Shown here piece by piece: positions 58,132 to 64,000 of a DNA stretch of 64,000 bases. The stretch is from the NCBI GenBank assembly GCA_014155875.1, contig JACEFZ010024473.1, forward strand, positions 351,001-415,000, in the 5' to 3' direction. A model generated the notes under the pieces. It saw only the letters and a list, made by a program, of their open reading frames with translations. It was not told the origin of the DNA and did not search any database. This DNA is from Cepaea nemoralis. Lineage: Eukaryota; Mollusca; Gastropoda; Stylommatophora; Helicidae. A program made the position numbers and the translations under genes. Positions within the stretch are counted from its first letter, which is position 1. Every line of letters starts with the position of its first letter.

Positions 58132-61100
58132 CAGGTCTTAGTCAGGTCTTAGTCAGATATGACTGAGCTACCGTATAACAGTAGACGGTACTACCTGGTC
58201 TCTGTTAGCGCCGAATGTTGGGCGGCGCTTACCAAACCCGACACCCCACATTGTGCCAACGGCTTCGGGCGGAAGAGCGCAATTGGGAGGGTACAAGCCC
58301 TACCCTGGTGCGAGGAAATGCAAGCTAAAGACAAAATTGTCATGGCAGGGCAGACCAGGCCCTAAGCCTTGGTTGGCGACTGGTCTAGGATCGAAGCTCC
58401 GACAGGCGGACAGTTAGAGCATTGCTTTGCTGATCCGGCAGCTTCTGCAGCTTGTCTTGTTCCAGATGTAGGGGTGTTACCTTTCCTCTGGAGTGAACTA
58501 GGCGGGCCGAGAGAGGGATCATGCTGCATGGGCAACACATGATCTCTATATTTTAGCCCAGGCTTTGTGCTATGGAGAGGCAATAACTCCATCCCTGGTC
58601 TTAACTGGTCTCGGAATCAAAGCGAGAGGCAACTGTTACGGGTTATAAGTCCTTGTCAGTTGGCGTAGACATGGGGCGCCACGCGTTGCCTCTGACGGTG
58701 GGAGACACCTATAGGTGTCACTGATCAGCTACCGCCCGCCTCAAGCTGGGCAGCCCCCAGCCAATTGGGTGCTGATCCGCCACAGCCTGCCTGCTTCAAT
58801 GGGTGCTTGGGGCTAGGACAAAATCTGAATCGCAGGCTGTAAAACCAATGCACCAGGTACAAACAAAAATAAAAATAGAAACCTCAAGCTACGGCTTGCA
58901 ACCTGGAACGTGAGAACCATGTGTCCAGGATTTTCCACTGACTTGACCAATATTGACGATGTGAGAAAAACGGCTGTGATTGATGCCGAACTCAATCGTC
59001 TTAACATTGATATTGCTGGCCTGCAGGAGACTCGCCTCGCTGAGGAAGGGTCACTCAGGGAAAACAACTACACCTTTTTCTGGAAGGGTAGAGGGCAGGC
59101 AGAAAAAAGGCAACACGGTGTGGGCTTTGCAGTGAAGAATTCGCTACTGGGAATGATTGAAATTCCAGCAGGAGGAAATGAAAGACTATTATCCCTGCGC
59201 TTGGCAACCTCTTTTGGGTTTGCCACCATTATTACTGCATATGCACCGACACTCGATTCCTCTGATGATGTGAAGGATTTGTTCTATGAGGAGTTAGACT
59301 CCGTGATCAAGGCAGTTCCAAAATCTGACTACATTTATATGCTCGGTGATTTCAATGCTCGTGTGGGCAAGGACTCAAGTTCATGGCCAGTGTGCCTTGG
59401 AAAATACAACATCGGTCGCATGAATGAAAATGGGCAAAGGCTGCTGGAGCATTGCACCAGTAATGACCTATGTATTACAAACTCTTTTTTTAAAACAAAA
59501 GAGATGCATAAGGTCACATGGAAACATCCAAGATCCGGCCATTGGCACCAGCTGGACTTCATCATCACACGGAGACAACATCTGAACCATATATCATTGA
59601 CTCGTAGTTACCACAGTGCTGACTGTGATACGGATCATTCTTTGGTTGTTGCAAGGGTTAGACTGAGACCAAAGAGAATCTACACAGCTAAACACAAATC
59701 TAGCCACAGGATTAATATTATTAACACTCATGATCCTGAAAAGTGCTTTCAGTTTCAACAGCAACTTGAAGATGCTTTCACTGATACACCAGAAAATTGT
59801 ACAGTAAATGAAAAGTGGGGTCAAATTAAGGAAACTCTTTATAAAACTGCCGTAGGGGTTTACGGCACTGTGGATCATAAGAGGCAGGACTGGTTTGCGG
59901 CCAACAGCGAGACTCTGCAGCCCCTGATTGATAAGAAGAAGAAAGCTCTCTTAAGAAACAAGGAAAGACCAACGCGTAACACTCTGAGTGAGCTAAGGCA
60001 AGCTAGGAAGGATGTGCAAAAGGCTGCCAGGCAGTGTGCAAATGATTATTGGATCAAGTTATGTGAGTCCATTCAAATCGCAAGTGATAAGGGAGACATA
60101 AGAAGCATGTATGAAGGAATAAAGAAAGCTTGTGGTCCAGTGATCAAAAGAATTGCACCATTGAAAACCTTGACTGGAGAAGTCATCACTGATAAGAAAC
60201 AGCAGATGGACAGATGGGTAGAGCACTATTTGGAGCTTTACTCAAGTGAGACCAAACTAGCGGATGATGCCATCAACGCCATAGAGGCTCTACCAACTCT
60301 TGACCACCTGGACACACTTCCCACCATAACAGAAGTTAAGTGTGCTATAATTGAACTTGCATCTGGCAAGGCTCCAGGTAAGGATGGGATTCCAATAGAG
60401 GTTATCAGGAGTGGGCAAGACACACTCACTATACAGATCCACCAGCTAATAGAGCTATGCTGGCGTGAAGGACAAGTCCCACAGGATTTCAAAGATTCAA
60501 GCATCATAACACTGTACAAGAACAAGGGCGATCGGAGCGACTGCAACAACTATAGGGGTATCTCACTTCTGTGTATTGTTGGAAAAGTATTTGCCAGAAT
60601 TGTTCTACGCAGACTTCAAGTCCTAGGAGATCAAGTCTACCCCGAATCACAGTGTGGCTTTCGACAGAACCGGTCTACCACTGATATGATATTCTCATTG
60701 CGACAAATGCAAGAAAAATGCCGTGAACAGAATCAACCACTGTTTATTGCCTTCATCGACCTCACAAAGGCATTTGATTTGGTCAGTCGTGAGGGTCTGT
60801 TCAAGGCACTAAAGAAGATTGGCTGCCCACCAACTCTTCTGTCCATTGTGGAATCGTTCCACACAGGCATGAAGGGTATAATCAAGTTTGATGGTGCAAC
60901 TTCTGAAGAATTTGAAATCAAGAGTGGAGTTAAGCAAGGTTGTGTACTAGCTCCCACCCTCTTTGGAATATACTTTTCACTTCTACTGAAATATGCATTT
61001 CGTGATCAGGATGGTGGTATATACATTCACTCACGCTCAGATGGCGGCCTCTACAATGCTCAGAGATTGAAGGCTAAGACCAAAATTAGGAGGGTACTGA

Positions 61101-62107
61101 TCAGAGAGTTGCTTTTTGCAGATGATGCTGCAGTTACGACCCACTCTGAGGAAGAATTGCAATGTCTACTATCTGCATTCTCCAATGCTTGTTCTGAATT
61201 TGGTTTAACAATTAGCAAAAATAAGACACAGATTATGTCACAATGTGCACATGAGGTACCATCAATCTTTATTGACGACGCCGAACTAGAGATAGTAGAC
61301 CATTTTACATATCTAGGATCAGTGGTAAATAGCAAATTATCCCTAGATCAGGAAATCAACATCCGGATTGGTAAGGCAGCAACAACAATGAACAGGTTAA
61401 GAAAAAGAGTCTGGGAGAACAGGAAGCTTACTGCCAAAACAAAAGTCCTTGTCTATCAAGCCTGTGTCCTTAGTACTCTTCTCTATGGCAGTGAAACCTG
61501 GACAACTTACTCACACCAAGAGAACAATTTAAACAGCTTTCATATGCGGTGTCTGCGAAGAATTCTTGGTATTAAGTGGCAAGACAAAATCACAAATACT
61601 GAAGTATTGGAAAGATCAGGTTGTGTGACCGTTTATTCCATGCTCAGTCTTCGTAGACTTAGATGGATAGGACATCTTAGGAGGATGGATGATGGTAGAA
61701 TACCAAAGGATATCTTTTTTGGTGAATTACAGATGGGTAAGAGATCTCAGGGTCGGCCTCTACTACGATACAAAGATGTGTGTAAGCGGGACATGATTGA
61801 TACAGGCATTGATAATGCACATTGGGAGCAAGTCGCCGCTGAACGTGTTGCATGGAGGGCAAATATCAGAAATGGAATAAAGTCAAAGGAGAAAATTATT
61901 GCAGAAAAGTCACACACCAAGCGTTTGAGACGTAAGATGGTGCATGATGGTGGAAATGACCACGTGTTCACATGCACCCACTGTGAGCGGACATTTACAG
62001 CGCAAATTGGCCTTATCAGTCACACTCGCTACCGCCATAGTTAAAAGTTATTATGCCTTTTTAAAGCACAAACTATCGTCTGTCAAGACGGCAAGGTGCC
62101 AATGGAA
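58132..62107 (+). mobile_element. LINE C, full-length copy 2
   Basis: Duplicate of copy 1 at the same Gypsy site, with TAATTTGCAGT at 58121-58131 and 62108-62118. The 5' UTR differs from copy 1 by one C in a run. Confidence 0.93.
58829..62044 (+). CDS. LINE C protein: endonuclease, reverse transcriptase, C2H2 finger
   Basis: Uninterrupted frame of about 1070 codons. APE endonuclease in the first 230 residues: [54 protein letters not shown]. Reverse transcriptase at about residues 450-800: SGKAPGKDGIPIEV, NYRGISLLCIVGK, CGFRQNRSTTDM, IAFIDLTKAFDLV, GVKQGCVLAPTLFG, FADD at 61115-61126. A basic region and a C-terminal C2H2 finger (CTHCERTF...H-X4-H) close it. Target-primed reverse transcription is the known mechanism of the family. 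The frame opens at 58829 with no ATG before the essential WNVRT motif; the first ATG is at 58919. It may start at a non-AUG codon. Potentially active. Confidence 0.93.
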   Translation: MAGCKTNAPGTNKNKNRNLKLRLATWNVRTMCPGFSTDLTNIDDVRKTAVIDAELNRLNIDIAGLQETRLAEEGSLRENNYTFFWKGRGQAEKRQHGVGFAVKNSLLGMIEIPAGGNERLLSLRLATSFGFATIITAYAPTLDSSDDVKDLFYEELDSVIKAVPKSDYIYMLGDFNARVGKDSSSWPVCLGKYNIGRMNENGQRLLEHCTSNDLCITNSFFKTKEMHKVTWKHPRSGHWHQLDFIITRRQHLNHISLTRSYHSADCDTDHSLVVARVRLRPKRIYTAKHKSSHRINIINTHDPEKCFQFQQQLEDAFTDTPENCTVNEKWGQIKETLYKTAVGVYGTVDHKRQDWFAANSETLQPLIDKKKKALLRNKERPTRNTLSELRQARKDVQKAARQCANDYWIKLCESIQIASDKGDIRSMYEGIKKACGPVIKRIAPLKTLTGEVITDKKQQMDRWVEHYLELYSSETKLADDAINAIEALPTLDHLDTLPTITEVKCAIIELASGKAPGKDGIPIEVIRSGQDTLTIQIHQLIELCWREGQVPQDFKDSSIITLYKNKGDRSDCNNYRGISLLCIVGKVFARIVLRRLQVLGDQVYPESQCGFRQNRSTTDMIFSLRQMQEKCREQNQPLFIAFIDLTKAFDLVSREGLFKALKKIGCPPTLLSIVESFHTGMKGIIKFDGATSEEFEIKSGVKQGCVLAPTLFGIYFSLLLKYAFRDQDGGIYIHSRSDGGLYNAQRLKAKTKIRRVLIRELLFADDAAVTTHSEEELQCLLSAFSNACSEFGLTISKNKTQIMSQCAHEVPSIFIDDAELEIVDHFTYLGSVVNSKLSLDQEINIRIGKAATTMNRLRKRVWENRKLTAKTKVLVYQACVLSTLLYGSETWTTYSHQENNLNSFHMRCLRRILGIKWQDKITNTEVLERSGCVTVYSMLSLRRLRWIGHLRRMDDGRIPKDIFFGELQMGKRSQGRPLLRYKDVCKRDMIDTGIDNAHWEQVAAERVAWRANIRNGIKSKEKIIAEKSHTKRLRRKMVHDGGNDHVFTCTHCERTFTAQIGLISHTRYRHS

Positions 62108-62154
62108 TAATTTGCAGTTATGTTGTACTCGACCTGCTAGCGTACCTCTCTGAA

Positions 62155-63540
62155 ATGGCCACTCCGAAACTAACCACCGCAGAACTAAGGGCAAAGGGGA
62201 AGAAATGGGACTGTCGAGTTCTGCTCTAACGGATTACATACAGGAAGTGGAGAGAGAGTATCGTCACGCAGAAAGGGAGGATCGAAAGGCCGAGTTGGAA
62301 TTGAGAAGGATGGAGTTGTAACAAGAAGCTAGGAAATTGGAAGCAGAGCAGGCTGCTAAGAAATTGGAAGCTTAGCAGGCAGCTAGGAAACTTGAAGTTG
62401 AGGAAGCTGCTAGGAAACGGGAAGCGGAGCAGGAGGCTCAGAAAAGGGAGCACGAGTACCGGATGAGGGAACTCGAGTTGAAGAGTCAATCTAATGGGGA
62501 AACTGAGGGAGCAGTTGGAGGTTCCTCCATCCCAGGCTCAACACCAGTAGGTGGACATGGGTACCATGCTATGAAGTTTCCTTTAGCGGTCTACGAGGAG
62601 GACAAAGAGAAGATTGACCAGTACCTTTAACGCTTCGAGGCAATGTCTGTTGCTATGGGTCTGGAGCGTAACAAATGGAATCTCAAGCTATCCCAGCGAT
62701 TACGCGGGACCGGCTACGAGGTTTATTCTCGCCTGCCACCAGGACATGAGAACAATTACGACGTACTAAAGACGGCTCTGCTGAAACGATTCGAGGTTAC
62801 GTCACATACCTACCGGAAAAAATTTCGAGCAGCGAAACGATAACCGGGGGAGTTGTTTGCCGCCTACACTTTGCGTCTAAAATCCTATCTCCATAAGTGG
62901 ATGGATTTGGCTGGGTTCGCACATGACTATGAGAGTCTGGAAGAGCTCATTGTGGTCGACCAGTTGAAGAAGCAAAATTTCTAAACTTCTCAGGACGTTC
63001 CTGGGAGAACAAGGAGCGGAACGTATTGACCTCGTGACAAAATTAGCAGAACGGTTCGTCGAGGTACATGGGGAGGCAGGGGAAAACCTTTCCACCAACA
63101 CCAAAAGTCAGGAGAAACATGATAAGAAGAAAGCCAAAAACTCAGGAACTAAAAAGTGGGAACCTTATGTGCAAAATCAGAGGATAGTTCAGAGAAGAAG
63201 AAGGAGGGAAGCAAGAGCACTTCAAGCTCTACACCAAAACGACCGTGGTCGGAGAAGTGGTGTTCAATTTGTAAGTCACCCTCTCACAATACGAGGGACT
63301 GCAAATCGAAGGCTAAGAACCCTCACTTCGCCGCATGTCAATTGACTTCCAAGGAGGTTGTAACGGAAAATGCCAAGGTCAACAATAAAGCTCGCCACCA
63401 GGAGAGCTCACTCATGTCCGGCAATAGAAAATCTAGGACAGGGAAATGGTGCAACCAATGCAAGTCAAACACGCACAAGGTTATTGACTGCAGGGAAAAG
63501 TCAGGAGACACTCAATTCGTCGTATGCCCCGGGAAACCTA
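62155..63540 (+). pseudogene. gag: Gag of Gmr1-like element, unit 2
   Basis: Same protein and same three TAA stops as unit 1. It adds its own lesions: one G fewer at about 62190-62195, an extra TAG at about 62372 (GAG in unit 1) and one A more at about 62978. The two CCHC knuckles are intact. Confidence 0.85.
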
Positions 63541-64000
63541 AGGTGGAGCCCACCGAACAGGTCGAGGCCGAGGAAGAGACTCCAGACCAGGAAAAACCAC
63601 CTGTAGTGGAATTGGTAGAGGTTAACGGTCGTCAAGTGGAGTGTTTGTACGACACAGGACTGGACGGGGAGGCCGTGATTTCTGCGGATCTGGTACGTCC
63701 AGAACAATTCACAGGTGAGACCATGGAGATACAGCCTGCACAGAAGAGTGCTGTGGCCATGAAGTTGCCCATTGCTAATGTGGAGATTCGGTCAAGGTAT
63801 GTCATCGGAACCATCAAGGCCGCTGTATTGACCGATCCCATTTTCCCTCGGTTGCCGGTATGTCTTTCTGGAATGCCCAGGGAGCCAATCCATATGGGAG
63901 CAATACAGACTCGCTCTCAGACGAGAACGGAAGAGGCAGAATCAATTGTGACTAACCCAATGCCGGGGGAGCTACGAACTGCCCAGAGTGAGGATGATAA
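63541..64000 (+). pseudogene. pol: Start of Gmr1-like pol, unit 2 (protease), cut by window end
   Basis: The protease DTG block (CLYDTG) is at about 63640-63657. The frame passes the site of the unit 1 break (CTTTCTGGAATGCC, without the extra G), so this unit keeps the older form. It continues beyond the window. Confidence 0.85.

Larger units (their letters stand above)
41176..64000 (+). mobile_element. Gmr1-like Gypsy retrotransposon array, LTR-int-LTR-int
   Basis: Unit 1 runs from 41176 to 55558, unit 2 from 55559 past the window end. The pol order is protease, integrase, reverse transcriptase, RNase H, which is the Gmr1 order, not that of ordinary Gypsy. The two units share the nested LINE C insertion with the same target-site duplication, three gag stops and a gag frame break. 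They differ by few bases. Sharing of defects means copying at DNA level, by LTR-LTR unequal exchange or by misassembly. Confidence 0.85.

Overview
This is eukaryotic (animal) DNA. It is intron-bearing and rich in simple repeats and minisatellites, and it is dominated by retrotransposons. The mix of RTE-like and I-group LINEs, a Penelope-like element, tRNA-headed SINEs, Tigger and hAT DNA transposons and Gypsy elements, together with a TNF-receptor-like gene, suggests an invertebrate, most likely a mollusc. That assignment is inference from element types; no host marker settles the species.

Layout. 1-5.0 kb: an 84-bp direct repeat pair around a hAT MITE, then a 5'-truncated RTE-like LINE. 5.5-10.3 kb: a four-element nest. 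An RTE-like LINE is cut by a Tigger transposon and by a minus-strand solo LTR, which itself holds an I-group LINE fragment; three of these insertions keep target-site duplications. 10.6-10.9 kb: a processed pseudogene of ribosomal protein L17. 11-26.5 kb: LINE and SINE debris, a 67-bp minisatellite grown out of LINE coding sequence, 1.5 kb of GA-rich DNA, and a degenerate but nearly complete LINE at 20.1-23.4 kb. 26.5-33.3 kb: several unrelated minisatellites, a TACTN pentamer array and a Penelope-like GIY-YIG fragment followed by a hammerhead-like motif. 34.1-38.0 kb (minus): a TNF-receptor-like gene in two visible exons with phase-compatible splice sites; its predicted signal peptide lies inside an old Gypsy remnant read in another frame.

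41.2-64.0 kb: an LTR - internal - LTR - internal array, the second unit running off the window. The element is Gypsy-like, but its integrase lies upstream of reverse transcriptase and RNase H, the order of the Gmr1 group, and its capsid C-terminus resembles the SCAN fold region. Both units carry the same RTE-like LINE at the same site in the leader and the same inactivating lesions, so the array arose by DNA-level duplication (or is an assembly artefact) after the element died. The second LINE copy has an uninterrupted reading frame of over 1000 codons. In unit 1 an I-group LINE has inserted exactly before the catalytic aspartates of the Gypsy reverse transcriptase.

There is no operon-like gene set. 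The only candidate host gene is the TNF-receptor-like one; everything else is mobile DNA, satellites or unassigned sequence.
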